This document shows positions 13,601-27,800 of a stretch of 64,000 nt of DNA, in pieces. Source of the stretch: Dipylidium caninum. Lineage: Eukaryota; Platyhelminthes; Cestoda; Cyclophyllidea; Dipylidiidae. The notes under the pieces were generated by a model that worked only from the letters and a program-made list of their open reading frames with translations, searched no databases and was not told where the DNA came from. Position 1 is the stretch's first letter, and every line of letters begins with the position of its first letter. Position numbers and translations under genes: made by a program. The DNA lies in NCBI GenBank assembly GCA_017562135.1, contig QEYB01000180.1:124001-188000 (forward strand), written 5' to 3'.

Positions 13601-14960
13601 TCACTACAATCAGGAGAGGATATGGCTTTCACGGCAGCACTTAAAATATGAAACAGTGATAGTCTCTCGGATTGCACCATGTACAAAACTTTCACAAGTC
13701 AGAACGCTGACCTTTTGAGTATCAGAAAATTAAGTGAGGAAGCTTTGCTCATCGGGAGCTTTCAGAGGTCTTGAGGAAGTGGGACAGGCGAGGACTCGTC
13801 CCCGGTGAATGTGAATTCACCTTGTCTCAGAGCTTCCACCTCCAAAGTGACTGCATAGAAATAGGGGTGGTAGGTGAAATGCCTTTTTTCTCTACCGCAC
13901 AGAGTTTAAACGTATTGAAAAGGTGCCGTACAAGCCCCGCAGATCCACTCGACGAGCAAACATAGAGCCAATTTTGGCGCCCGAATGAAGATGTAGGGTG
14001 GAGAGAAAGACAAGGTGCGAGACCTCTGTTTGAATAACGCTCCACCTGACCGCCTTGCTGCCCTCCCTGGCGGTCGATGGCGGTGGGGGGAAGGGCTCCT
14101 TGCGCATCCTCCTTCTTCTCTCTGAACTCATCGGAGTGACTGCAGCGCGCGACTCGAGCCCACGTCTCGCCACTTTTTCCCAGCACCGCAGGAACAACAG
14201 GAATAACTTCAGTCTGCTTGTTAAGGAGGTGTGCTTTTCGGTCTGTTTGTGCGCAGTTTGTTTGATTAGATGGGCGTCGCCACTATCGCACACTTTTACA
14301 CAAATCCACCGTCAGCATCAGTGCATTTGTTCAGCTCCGCTGTGTGTACACGAACACGACCAAAAGTGACTAATTCGGGAACCGAATGATTCACTTTAGT
14401 CCTTATTTTCTGGGCTTCTTCTGTCGAATTCCCTGCAATAATAAAACACGGGAATTACGCAGCTTGACTAACTTCTAGACACACCCATGCTACAGACACG
14501 GGAAATAATATTAAATTATGGCCGAGACGGGAAATGATATCATTGAAAGTTCGCAAGTGGGGCAACTGAAAAACGTGCCCCCTTAAGGCATCGACGTATG
14601 CCTAATTTGGGAGCTTTATAGCAACATGAGGGCGTTGTTCTAGGGGAACAAATTTCATCTACGCCATTTCACACGGACGTCCGGCATCGCCACGGTCCCC
14701 TAATGTCGCAGAGAGCAGGGCGCAGGACGAAGCCTTGGGGCCTTGGACGCAACGGCTCCGGATGCCAAGTTGGATCATCAGCTGGCCAAAGCGATTGTCT
14801 CCACAGTACCCAGTAAGATGCGGGCCCGATGTGACCTCCTCGCCGAAATGCCTTTGTCAGGGATGGACGATACTTTGCGCGGACACTGACCGCTTCATGT
14901 CTTCAGATACTTTCCTTCGGGTTGCAGTGAAATGTGTACTTCACCGTGAAACATTCACAG
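7634..14960. other. AT-rich stretch without a recognisable gene
   Basis: From the YEATS4 stop to the orphan exon near 15 kb I find no supportable gene. DNA to about 12.9 kb is AT-rich with short scattered frames; beyond that it becomes more GC-rich and chance frames lengthen. An AATAAA at 8045-8050 could serve YEATS4, although it is 412 bp past the stop. A frame with an ATG at 9811-10185 has no family resemblance, and I do not count it. A frame at about 14.71-14.86 kb may belong to the gene containing the 14961-15350 exon. Confidence 0.5.
8045..8050 (+). terminator. AATAAA polyadenylation signal candidate (YEATS4)
   Basis: This is the first canonical AATAAA I noticed downstream of the YEATS4 stop. 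It would give a 3' UTR of about 430 bases. The assignment rests on position only. Confidence 0.3.
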
Positions 14961-15350
14961 AGGCAGAGCCATCGCGGCTCTCCGTCGGATCACCCATCTA
15001 AAAGCATTCATGTACGAGTGTGACCAAGGAGATCGAAAGCCGCACGAGGAACTGGTGGATGTCAGCTCACCCGACAGGAGATTCTCATTTTTGTTGTCTA
15101 ATCAAGAATGGTTGAAAAAAGCCTCACATCTTAGCAACGACCTTTTCGCCGAAAACCGCACATTGTATGAGAGTATGGTCCAGCAATATAATGCTTGGTT
15201 GCGTGGAGACGGTAGGCGATTCGTAAGCAACCTGGGAGGCGGAAGTTATGCGTCGGAGCAAATCCGAGAGTCATTTGACCGCTACACAATGATAATTAAT
15301 GTGCCTGATTTAACTGTGGATAAACACTTGGAAAACCGACCTCCGTGCAG
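14961..15350 (+). CDS. Internal exon(s) of an unidentified protein-coding gene
   Basis: I do not recognise this protein. The 390-bp segment is open in one frame, is preceded by an acceptor (ACATTCACAG) and ends at a donor (CCGTGCAG then GTAACG). It enters needing two bases from an earlier exon and leaves after two bases of a codon. The encoded 129 residues look genuinely coding: mixed charge, helical periodicity, no low complexity, and stretches such as SNDLFAENRTLYESMVQQYN and SEQIRESFDRYTMIIN. A possible upstream exon at about 14.71-14.86 kb reads DAKLDHQLAKAIVSTVPSKM but lacks a convincing donor in the required phase. No downstream exon could be fixed. It could also be a fragment or pseudogene. 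Confidence 0.55.
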
Positions 15351-18300
15351 GTAACGCCTCCTTCCTAAATGCCAGCTAAGAAGATCACCCAGGAGTAAGC
15401 AGGCAGTTCCTGCAGCCTTCCACCCCCCTCCCACTCTCCCACTCTCGGCTCTTCTTGGGCAGGAATTTACGTCGGAGGATTTTCTCGCTACGCTCAAGAG
15501 GAGATATAGATAAATCACCACCTTCCTTTCGCTAGAATCACCTAAATGCCGTAAGGGTTAGGTTCAACATTCCTAACCTACCATGAAACATTCCCTCCAC
15601 ATTTGTCTATTTGGGTAAATGACTAGCCGAAATGTAACATTCCACGATGGTGTTTCGCTCGCGACTGCAGTAAATCCTGCCGAGTACCCCCATCTCCCAG
15701 TCCACGAATGGATTTGTACTTCCGACGAACAGGATTATCATTTAAGACGATGTTTTCGGAGAATTTTCCATCATCAACTCCCACTCTAGCGAGGGAGTTG
15801 ACTTTTGGACTTTCATTCTGTTGACCGTTAATTACCTAATCGTCAAATAAGGAGTAGTCAAGGAGGGAAGAGGAGAATACTCAAAAGTGCTAGAAATCGA
15901 GATTCCCTCGTTATGGCTGGGATGGATTGGTAGGCAGCTAATATTTGGAGAACTTCTAGGCCACTTGGGCGGGGAAGCAATGCTTCAGCCACTAGTAACT
16001 TTTCCTAAAACTCAGGACCATCCCTTTTTGTGACAAAAGGTGGGTGATTGATGGATGTGTTTTTTAAAGCGAAATGTTTAAGCCAACCACCACCACCACG
16101 CCGACCACACGATGTCGACGGCACCGCAAGCGGCGCCGATGTGCCCGTTCGAGCAGGCAACTTTTCTGTTATCAGAGGCTACGGCATGAGGGACTTGGGC
16201 GCATGCGACCCCCTTCAGCGGCTCTGCATTACTGTGCCATGCGTTGCCATATAAGGCAAACTGGTTCAACTAAAGCCTTTTCATCACTACTCTTGCACGA
16301 CACCACCCAGCTGCTCGGAGGTATCGGTGTCTGGAATACGCACAAGTCCTTTCAGGCACGATGCAAGCGAAATGCCATCGACAAATCCACATTGACAGAA
16401 TGAGAATGACACCTCAACAAGAAAGTGTTGTGGAGCTATTTGCGTACAATTCGACTGGTGGCCACCCTGGACCGTGGGCAGCAGGCCTCACCGACCCATC
16501 AAGTTGTGCCAACAGTCTGTTACGCCTCCGTCCGTCCACTTTGTCGCGCCGGATCACGATAAAGTGGAGGGCAGGAAACGGCGCCCCCCACCGGGTGCAT
16601 AATAGCCAGGACGCGGCATCCTGCCGCGCAAAGAGATACGGCTGCAATTGTTCTGATCGCCTGCCTGCAGTGACATGAAAAGTTTATGTGATTCAAAGGA
16701 AAATAGCAGGGTAACCCGACAGGTTATTTCATTTGTCGTTGTCGTTGAGACGAGTTGACGATAAGTGTCATACCGGAGGAAATACGACCCATGTGATTGT
16801 GAGTTGTGCGCCGAGAGCCCCGGGAGGACGCTCGCAGCGGTCCTCACGCCGATCTTAGGCGCCATCGTCGCGGTGAGCGGCGCTGGGAGGGCCGTGACAT
16901 AGAGCAACGCTCGAGGGTGCGGTAGATGCTCTCTAAACTGAGTGGCTGAATAAAAGCCATTGATTGTAACTTTTACATCTTCATTGGTGTTTTGGTAGAA
17001 GCCAAATAATGTCAGCGCTGGCTCATACGGGCGTCGAAGTAATCTACTGAATTGGCATGTCTTCTTGGACAAGCTTAGGGCATGGGTCAGCGAACACTTT
17101 ATGCAATTCAGGTTGGACAGTTACGTTAACTGAAGAGAGCACCCCGAGAGATCACACTTTCATATGCTACGAATTGCAGCTGTCTATTGGGATTCAGCAA
17201 GCGGAAATCGTCCCTGTCCTCGAACCATTCGGTTTAAAATAGCCGCAGACAACGAAAACTATGGAGGTCAATTATTCGAAAGGATGCGGAGGCCAAATGT
17301 TGAGGGAAGGTTGACTTTTCCAAGCAGCTATTAATGTGAGATGAAAACATGGCCTCTCCTGCCGATATCACGGTCGGAACAAGGTGCTTCTGTGAAAACC
17401 ACCCCACCACTCCCCGCCCCATTTCAGCCAATAACTTTGGAGGCTGATTAAATGTTACTGGAGTGTACGCAAGTTCATTTCGGCAGCTACGACAAGGGAA
17501 GATAGGCCGAGTCGTCGATTAAGATACACAGAAAAGGATAAACAACATTTCACAGGAAAGGCAGTGGTGAAGCAATGAAGCCTCCTGTTTGACGTCGTTT
17601 AGTAAAGAATACTCTTTTCCTCTGTCCTTCGGCGCCGCTGCAATTGGCCCGCACTGCCATGCAGGGGACAAACAAGACAGGTAAACCAACGCGCCGGGGT
17701 CCAAGGAAATGTGGACGACTTACGCAGACAGACGTGGTTGTTTCATGCAGAATGGCTAATTAGCTTGTCGAAGGGCACTTTGGAGAGGAACCCTGTCATC
17801 GCACAGCCCTGTAATGGCACTAGGCCATAAAACAGCAGGAGTTACGACGGCCTGCACGGCACAACGGTCTGAGGTTCCTGTCTGCGGTAATCTCCAAACC
17901 GACGAAGCTACATATGCGGCCTTGAGAGTGGCACAAACGCTGTTATGTTTTCGTCTCGGACTCGGGAATATTTTGACGTAGTGCAGGCTATTAGTGGGAT
18001 AAAATTCGCTCTCTTTAGCTCTCAAACTGCTCATGGACGATCAACAGACGCAGGATCCCACCACGTTTGCTCCACACTTGATAAAATCGGCAACTGAGTC
18101 TCATCGACTTATTGTGATTGCTTTGAGATTTTGGCTGGCTTCTATCTAATCGGAAGCTCAACTCACGCTGTGGCAGTCGAAAAACGACATCCGTTCTGAA
18201 ATAAACCGACTGCCAGAGCCGCCCATAGGCGCAGCAGATGCTTTGTAGAGATTTGAAGAAAAATTTGGGGTAGTAGCTACGCGAGGCTGTCCTGAGACGG

Positions 18301-21300
18301 AGGCACCGCACTGCATCACCGCCTCTGGGGTCCGCATTGCTTCACCGTGGACGAGGAGAAGTCGAGGACGCAAATGAGGTAGTTGGGGTTGAAGTGCAAT
18401 TCGAGTGCAATGAAACTACATGAAGTTATTTCCCTTTAGTTACCTTCAACAATAGAGGAGAGTCTCGTAGTTCATACACTTTTACTTCCAGTTTCCCGAC
18501 GCTGGGATTATATGTTTTAGAAGGAATTTAAGCTAATGGGAGCGGGTGCTATCGCAGTTGGAGTTTTCATTACGTATGCATGGCAACGAGGAAATTTTCG
18601 CGATGCTAAGGGAAAATGTCAGTCCCGAACTGTAGGACCTCCTGACAACGCCGCCTAGCGGCGTGGAAGCGAGAAGTTTTTGGGGGGAAACAGCGCCCAC
18701 CGGGGCGGAAAGTGTACGACCAACGAAAGCTATAGAAATGCTACTTGAGAATGACAGCTGAAGAGGAAGAAATAAAATTGCCTTTTTTCAACTGGATCGG
18801 TTAACCCATTGAAGGTCCAACGCCACCGGATTGCAGGGAGGAAGATAGGTTTCATTCGAGCTGTTACGAGCCACAGAGGGGAGAGGAGAACATGCATTTC
18901 GACTCGTCTCCGCTTTACTCCATCTTTCCCCATTAAGACTTTCAGACGAGTCGAGAGTGAATTAGAGGACAGAAAGAATTCCTCTGGCCCCCACATAACG
19001 AGCCACACACTTGGAGTTCAGGAAGGTTTGATCATGCCTCTTCTACTTTCGCCGACATTCCGTTCACTGGACGGGTTTAAGGAGGCAGGTGTCTTTAACC
19101 CTGTGTCCACTGCGTCAGTGAAAGTATGCCTCACCTCCTTCCGATCGCCTTGGACAGAGGGGGGTAGTAGCCAGGTCTGCGTGCAATTTGACGGCTTTCC
19201 GACAAGCCACCCACCTGGCTGAGGGAGAGCCTGAGGCCTGGACGGCGGTGGTTTCACGCACGACTGGCGATACTTCGAATGTGCCCACGTCTTCGACGCC
19301 CTCCTTCTGGCGTTGGTAAAAACTTCCGTTAGAACCTCCTTGTTTTTCAACTTGCTTCAATCTCTAACCCATTTTATGTCCTTCAAAAGTAATATCCCCA
19401 GTCTACTTCGCAAATCATCTCCGAGGAGCACTAAAATATCTGACTTAGTGAAGCATTCCACACGCTAAAAGTGGTCTCATTTCAAACACCAGGCGATTCT
19501 ACATACCCGAACCTTTGGTCACTGAACTGCAGTGGCAGAGCGCAACACTTGACGCCACCACCCTAATGGAAAGTGGCGCATTCTCATTGCGTCACTTTTT
19601 ACCTGTCCGAGGAACTGGGAATTCGGCCACCTTGCAGGAGCAAGTTGACTTTACCGGCTGAAGACACCAGCCGGTTTGAACCGATTTTTGTTAGTTGAGG
19701 GAATTTTACCCTGACGCACCTGCTCAGTAGCAGGAGTGATGCCTTTCCAATCCTAGTGCACTTGAGGTTGTAGTTAAAATTTTTCCGCGTACATTCTGAA
19801 ACGCAATCGACAAGTGGTAAAATGCCGATGTGCCAGCATTTGATTCCCATGTCAGTTCGCCGTGACCACTGCGCGAGCCGCAACAACTTCGTCGCGGAGC
19901 TGCGTGCAGGCCAGTCAGGGCGTTGGGCACGCCCCTTTTAAAAAACGGTGAACGGACGGCCAGCCGGGCACTGCCCACGCCGCGGTGACTCACGTCGTGG
20001 GAGGACGTCTGCGTAGACGTTCGGCCAATTCGTCGTCAGGAGGTGTGGATGTGAGCGCCCGAGTGAGGAGCGAAAACAAACGAAAATACGAATAAAGGTG
20101 TCCTGTGACGACCCACAACTCACTATTAACTTAATGGCCTCGGGGAAATGACATCTGGGAGCCTGAGAACAGGGGAAGGAAGTTGGTGGTTGCGCCCCAT
20201 CTGCTCCCGACCTCTCCCGCCTCCACCACAAAACATGACTGGCCAATGGACACGGAACCCACAGGCGGACGAGTTGTCACAGAGCTCACGAGAGGTGGGA
20301 ATAAAACTTCTGTCCCTCGCCGCTGCCCTCGGTTGCTCCTCAACCTCCCTGAGGTGGCGGCGTGCCTGCCGGTTGTATGCTGCGCATTATCAAGGCTGAT
20401 GGTTAAAAGATCAACTCTCTAGACGCAAATGCAACACGAACGATGAGAAGATCCACAGAGCGTCAAAGCTTTCCCTTGCAACTCAAGGACCTTCGTTCGA
20501 AGGCATGCGCACGCCCTCAGTGATGGAACCAAACGTATCCTAGATTCGCGAACTGAATGAATGCTGTCTCCATGTCGACTTCTATGGTTCTATTTGTTTC
20601 ACCTACACTTGAGCTGTCTTACAATCTTCCCAAAACCGATAGTTAACTCAAAGTTTCAGCCTAGACCAACTTGTGAATTTGAGCTATGTTAAAAATGGCA
20701 CGCTAGACTTCTAGCACCATCGCGTCTGTGATGTTCCCCATGAGGATACTAAACCGGAGGGCGCAGAGCATAGAGTCTTCCACTCATCACCAAGAAAAAG
20801 GTTACGCGATGGCGAAGACGAGCGGTAGTGTTACACATTTAATTGAGCCCTTGAGGCCCCAATCTGCCATCCCTTCAGCCTCATTGGGAGGGCTGCTGCT
20901 GAAGTACGCCTTCGTCGTTTCTTCCACTGGGTCTGGATCGTCTATGGAGATCATCTCCTGCGCGCCCAGAGCGTAGGCTGTCATAAAACCTGCCACTGAG
21001 TCCACCATATCGGTAAATTTTTAGGTCATTGTGTAAGTAAGTCTCTTGGCCATGTTATAGATTTCGTGCTGCTGTCTTGGCATTCGACCGTTTTTACCGC
21101 ACCATGTAAACCAGCCGAAGTAAATGAAACACTGCACCGCCACACCACCACCACCACCACCACCACCACCACAATTATCATTATTAATGCTACTAATAGC
21201 ATGGTCGCCATCATCGCCATTATCAGCAATAGCATCGTTGTCGTCATCAGCACCAAGGAGAACTTGGCGCGTATCAATCCGGTGAAATAAGATGCCCCCC

Positions 21301-24300
21301 CAGCACATTTATGCCAATTAACAGGGGGGCAGCGGGTGAGGACACTCTCTCTGCAGATTTCCACCCTTCCCTCGTGGACTGCCTTCGTCGAGTGGTCACT
21401 AAACCTCACAACTATAAGGGCTACCGTGCCCAATCTTTGACCAATTTGTGATACCATCTTGGACCCTTGAGGCTCGCCCAAACTGCCCTCCAGTACATTA
21501 GAGTATTTTAAACTGCCTACTCAGAATGCTTCCTTTTCTCCCTCACTCTGCAGATAAGCCCGCCGAAGCCAAGAGATGTACGAATATGCGCGAGTTTTGA
21601 TCCGAGCGAAGCAGACAAACTCGTACGTGAGGGGTCCGGCGTGTGGTTGACTGGCAGGTGGGAGGTAGACTTCTGCTCGTCTTGCAGTGCTCCCAGACCC
21701 CTCGCTCATGACTGCCATTTGCTGTACGTAAGAGCAGGTGGAGAGCGGCCGTTTCAGCTCCACTTTGTTGTCCACTTCGAACTAGCTTCATGGTTGTCAG
21801 AAGTAAACCACATTTTTCAGGGCCTGTCTCGAGAGAGGCTCGAATCGTGGTGCACGTTTCCAATCTCACACGCAATGTTGAGGACGCATCCGCAAGCCTT
21901 GTTCCGGCGTTAGCTTCACCAGGGAGGGCTAAGGGGTCCTCACGCAGTACTAATTCACCTGCATTTAGAGCCCGATTATAGGAGGAAACTGCAAAATTGT
22001 TTGCCTCCAAGCGGTACGCCAATGTGGCGGGCCGCATTCCCCTAAGCCACTGATGTAAGTGTGATAATGAAAGACTCCAGCTAGCGAGTCTTTTCCCTCA
22101 CTCGTTATTTTCCCCAACCGTTAGGCATAAATAAGAGCATCGGGGCGTGACTGTCAACAGGTGAAAGGTATGTTCCACTTTTCCTTTGCCTTTCCAACTG
22201 CCGTAGTCCACGTTTCGGGCAGGTAGCTGAGGGGCAACATCCAGCGTTTCTTCCCGTACGCCGACTTTTCAAGTGTGTTCTAAATTGCAGGAGGCCACGA
22301 TTTAGGAGAAAGAATATAAACCGTATAGTATGAGATAATCTTACCACTTAGCATCTAAAACGTTCGAAGGATGGTTTAATGCACATGCGTTAATACCGGA
22401 AGCAGAGAGTGAGGAGTGCAACGGCCTGGACTTCACTAGTGTGAGAGTCCCACTCCATTCTTAGGGCCGGATTTTCATTCTCCCCACGTGATGGGGGGTA
22501 GGGTGGGGGGAACCACTCACCTCAACAGTCCATTTACAAATGGCCACTCTATATTCACCTGCAAAGGTGCTTTGTATCACCTCACTGCATCACAATTGCG
22601 ACGTTTGGGCCGGTCACCTGACAACTTGAATTTCAGCCAATGAACCTGTCCGCAGGTATCGCCTCCTTCGAAGAAAGTGTATCGCAGTTCAGGTCGGCAC
22701 TCCAGTCACAATCTTTGCGCCACCGAATGACGTGACTGCGTTTTGTGCTTTTAAAATCCTTGAAGTTAAGCACACGTAAGATCGAGAGTGAATGAATAAT
22801 CGGCACCGGAAACGCGTTGGCGATGCCCCCTCACCCCTTGCATCACATGTGCCACCGTTCAACTTGTCACCTCACCACGTCGCCAGTCGTGCGGAAGTGG
22901 ACTGACTCGTCGGCGTCGTGGAGTCGTTTCACTCAGCCAAAACATTGCGGGCCTTTCGGGAACCTCCTTCCCCATACTTCAAGTCACTTAGGGCAAGAGA
23001 AAACAGCTTCTTTGCCATACACCAATGCTAGTAAGGACTTGAAAATACAAATACGGATATTTTTCCCTAACTATTAATGAAATGAACGCGTGCGCGCCAA
23101 TTGTGAGCCTCGTGCAAAACCCCTGTCATTGTTCATTTAGTGGTGACTTGAGTAGCCACACAGCTACTAAGCCTTTTCAGTCACTAAAAGTTGTCCCCCA
23201 GTGTCATAGCATATGTCTGCATGCCTGCTGCGAGGAAGAAGGATTGCATTTCGTGCCACTTGTCTCTAAAAGATGTTATAACACTCACCGGCACTTATGA
23301 AAGGCACTTCCTTCCCTCCAGTGCAAAACTTTTGCCAGTTCTGCACCCTGGTCTCTTTTAAAATGGGGGTGTGAAGGCTTTGGGTAGACATGTCGCATAC
23401 GTTCAAACAACACGAAGAACGAAAGAAAACTGTTTATCACCCTATAAACCCTTAAAACTGGGGATACCGCCGTTAGGTTACGAGCTGATTGTTAGTCTCT
23501 GGGGCTAAAGGGTAAAGTCCTTCTTTTTGACGCAACTTTAAACAGAACCGCCAGATGTAACGGTATAGCAGCGAACTTTGTGTTTATCCTATTGCGTACT
23601 CCTTTCTTATGTTCCACCACGTATGTGGTTTCCGTAGCGGGCGAGTTGACATTGTGACGTTTCATAGTGCACCTGCCGGAATTGCCAACTCTTCCTACAG
23701 CTCACATTACGACAGTCATCGAGATTGTTAGAATTTGCTAAATTGATTAGAACTACAACAGCCAGTATCGATGTGGCCAAGGTAGCATTGTGATGCACCT
23801 AGCCTATTTCCTAGTTTGCAACCAACGAAAAATTAGGTTATGCAAATGCCCAACTGGAAAATAAAGTTGGTTGTTTCTCCTCATTTAATGGCAATTAATC
23901 ACGATTGACTTCACTTTCAGTGCATCTAAGGGAAAATTCGAGGTTGGAGAAGTAGGAAATTAAGTAAGGCCTTTCGCATGACCCCCCATCAAAGGAAAAC
24001 ATAGTCTATGGCGAAGCAAATTGTCCCTTCCCTTGAGAATGGGGCAACATTTTTGCAACTTTGATTCATTTCACTAATGACATATGACTTCATGATTTGA
24101 AACACAGGCTGCGGGCCGAGCGTGCTGAGCCAGTAAGCCGGGGGATGAGTCAAAAGACTTCCGTGGACATCGGCTGATGACCCCAGCCCGTCTGCAGTCG
24201 CTATGACGCGTATTGGTCAGCGAGAGCAGGCCGCTCTTTGGCTGACGCATCGGCGAGCCTCATTGGTGCAGGCGGCGGGTCTGCGTGGTGATTGGTCAGT

Positions 24301-24809
24301 GCGGTCGTTTGTTAACCTATGCAGTCGGAGGTCCGGTCTCACGCTTTCACAACACGCACACGGGCACTTTAGTGCGAGGTGCCGTCAGCACGATTCCATA
24401 TACACATCTGTTTGGATTATTTTGCCAATGCTTGCGAGCATAAATGAGGGCTGCAATGTGGCAATCGGAAGGCAGTGTGCGCCCATGCCCGTGAGTCTCC
24501 ACTACTTTATTGCATGGAGGGCTTGTGTGACATTGGCGTCTCCCTGAAGGACGGTATAACGCTACTACCTACTACAGACTAGCAATCGTAGGTACTTATT
24601 AACTGCAACTGATACATTCATTCACTTTCATCAAAGGAGGTCCCAGATTTCATTTTTTTTTTAATTCTTGCCTCGAAACCCCGCATTGATTTGGCATTAT
24701 ATGAACCTAGTCCAGAGAAAAAAAAGTAGTTGCGATGTAGAGACTAGCCTTTCCGAGATCTGTAGTGATAAAAGCACTCTTATTTTTTGCTTAGTTTTCC
24801 ACATCCCAG
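15351..24809. other. Long stretch without a recognisable gene
   Basis: Nothing here can be assigned. The DNA is moderately GC-rich, so open frames of 60-160 codons occur on both strands, often two or three overlapping at one place (for example 18.8-19.4, 20.1-20.4 and 21.5-22.0 kb). None shows a domain, a consistent chain of splice phases or family similarity. The region may contain further exons of the 15-kb gene and the 5' part of the gene beginning at 24810. It holds a CAC trinucleotide repeat near 21.15 kb. Confidence 0.45.
21144..21172. repeat. (CAC)n microsatellite
   Basis: About nine CAC units run without interruption and are followed by ATT/ATC units. On the minus strand the tract produces an artificial Val or Gly run. 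Confidence 0.9.
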
Positions 24810-27800
24810 GTGAACTCGTTGAATAGCGTCCACTTTACCCAACAGCCGTGTTTAGACACACTATCCCTGCTACAATCTAATCTCCCCATGAATACCTACT
24901 TTTACAAATCGCTGTCAAAGTTGAGTTTTACGAAAACTTCTTGTTGCCTTATCCACGAGGAAGGATTAGCAGCCGTCTCTAACCTTGCGTCAGTGTGTTA
25001 TACTCCTACAAAACACGTAAAAGAAGGTCATGCGGACAAGCGGATTCGAATGAACGAGTCGTTGATTCGAGCGAAATCTCTGCCTGAACTGAGCAGCGCG
25101 GTCACACTTTATTCACGAATCAAGTCAGCTGGTGAGACGCAAAAGAGTTGCCTTATCCTGACTCGTAATCACCTTATGCTATTTGCGCATGCCTAAGAGT
25201 TATTCATTAGTTCACTCGCCATTTCAGACTTCGTTTTGAAGGAGGCTGACGACGAGCAGCATCGGACAGAAAGTCTGAGAACGCTGGAAGGTGCCAGCAG
25301 CTCGTCTTTTCCCCTTGATCCCCAAAGAAGCGCGTCAACCAGTACTGCCGCAACCGCATCCACCAACAATCAAACAAGCGTTTCGTCTCTAGTGAAAAGA
25401 CGACAGGATATTGAAGAACAGATGATCCGCCTACAAATTCAGTTACTGGATTCGTTTCGAGAGGAGTGGGTGAGTGCTTATTTTTATTCTACCGTAAAAC
25501 ACTTTCGTGTATTTTTTAGCCGAAAATAATAAACACAACTCTAACTACGAGCCAGTAACTTACTCTACTCACTTGTTGAAGAAGATTGAAATTGTTCAGT
25601 AAAAGGAAATAGAAATGAAAGGTTAAATGTTTGTTTTTCGATAAGTTACTATCGTAAGTAGGCGTTACGTTCACCAATGCGTAGGAAAATGAGGAAAGTG
25701 GTGGTGCTTTTGCCTTAATTTGCAACATCGTTTTGGTTATCGGAAATTGGAGTTTCAACACAGTCGGAGATGTGGTTGGTCGAGGGCCTGGCGGAGCAGT
25801 GAGGCCGCTGGCCGCTCTAACGCTGGCGCGTGAATATGCCCGACCGAAAATCAGTGGACTTCACAACACACCTCGACGTGCCGCTGACAGTGGTAGTTCC
25901 GAATTGCACGCCCTGACCTCTTTAATGTCTGAAAGTCGGCAACTTGCTATTTCATTGCTCAATAGAAGAGCTCATGGCTCATCACCCAAGTCCCTGTAAA
26001 ATTGCCTTCAGATACACTTTTTGCGTACAACTAGAGATTTGGAGGGCGACGTCGTCAAATTGGTGAGTGCGTTGTTGCCTGTTGCAGATACTGACAGGTT
26101 CGATGCCCGAGGGCTTCACAGAGCTCCAATCCCAAATCCTCGCTTCCAATCCTAGGCTGAAAACCACATCCTACCCCCTCACTCACTTGTTTCCAATTAA
26201 TCCCAAGCGAGAGGTAAATGTTGGGCTTTTAAGAAGATTGTTTTTTCCTTATTGGTGATAAGGTTATGCCAACAGATGTCAGCGATGCTTTGTAGTTTGT
26301 CGGTGTTGTTCTTGAACGACTACCTAAAGTTGAACTAGTTATTATTTTAGCTAGGTATCTTTCCCCCCGTTGTTCTCCATAGAAACCTCTAAAGTGTCTC
26401 CATAGAAACCTCTAAAGTGTTTTGCTCTAAAGGATTCCAATTGTGCCTTTCCACAAAACGATGAGGTGGCTGTTTTGGTTCGAGAATCCGCAGATAACGC
26501 AAGCGTAAAATTGCCCTACCAGGACTCTCTCACTTCATCCTTTTCCTCGGCAATGGGTGATGTAATTCATTATATTACTTTATTTGCACATTCGAATTTA
26601 CTGCCTGCTCACTCAGATGTTCGACTTTTGAACCAGTCGCTGTACTGGTCGCAGGGTGACAACAACTCCACCAGAGGGTTCAGCAGCTCCGGCGACTGCG
26701 CGCACGGCGAGACGCGCGAGATGCTAAGCAGGCGGCTGCAGAGTCTGGAGACGGATTGCGCCGTTGTTAGTCAGCTCTACTGCGCCCACAAACAGCGCGC
26801 GGCTGAAACCAATGCGGCCGCGTTTCGGAAGGCCTACAAGTGCAACGCACAGAGGGTTGGTTCACACTCAAAGCATTCCATGGCTCATGTCCCGCAGGCA
26901 TATGACATCTTACGCCGGTTTTCAGCTAAAAGAGATAAACCGCGAGAAAGTTGCCCTGGAGAAGCAACTACGCAGCCTGGAAGTGAGCGAACAGTCAAAA
27001 GTCGCTTCAGAATTGACAAGATCCAATAGCATTTCGGTACAACAGGAGGCCGATCGAGTGTTCAGCCTCTCCTGCTCCCCAACGGTAACTCCAGCGGTGG
27101 CCACTCTGCCGCGACGGAGGACCTTTCAGCTCCTCTCAATATCAGCTAGTGCCACTTTGCGTCTCGCGAAATTGAGGATTAGAACAAGTTTGAAGCACCC
27201 GGAGTCCCAGAACTGGACCGCGCCTGTACTCGACAAAAAGAAGTCGGGAAAGGCTATCAATTCGGCGCACAACAAACCTCTCTACGAACCACATCTTCCT
27301 GCTTTCGCCTGCGTGCCGGAGAAGTTAGAGGATCCTCAAACTGATGCGACCCAGTTTGAGGCGATGGAAACCGTAGAGGATACCCAGACCCCACCTAGAG
27401 TGAGCAAGATATTGCCTTAATCTAAAATACGCAATTTTTACAACCTAGTCTAATTTAACAAATTTGTCAATTTGTGATGGAACTACGTAGTGGGTGGTGG
27501 AACCTGCGTTACGTTAGTAAACCACAGCCCTTTTTGCTGCTTGGTAGCGAAGTCAAATACGTTTATTGAGATAAAGTTACACTCTTTGTTTTTAACTTCA
27601 GAGTTCTTCGCTATTTAACGATGATTGTCCAAGACACAGATACGAATCAAGCTGCCTTCATCGAACACAAATACAAAGGTCGGTTTCATCGCCGAAATTA
27701 GTCAGATTGAACGATGTGCCCTCACAAGACTTTAGGTGATTTACTTCACGGAGGGCGTTGGGGGACAGTCAAAGAATGTATTCAGAATACTTTCTAATAA

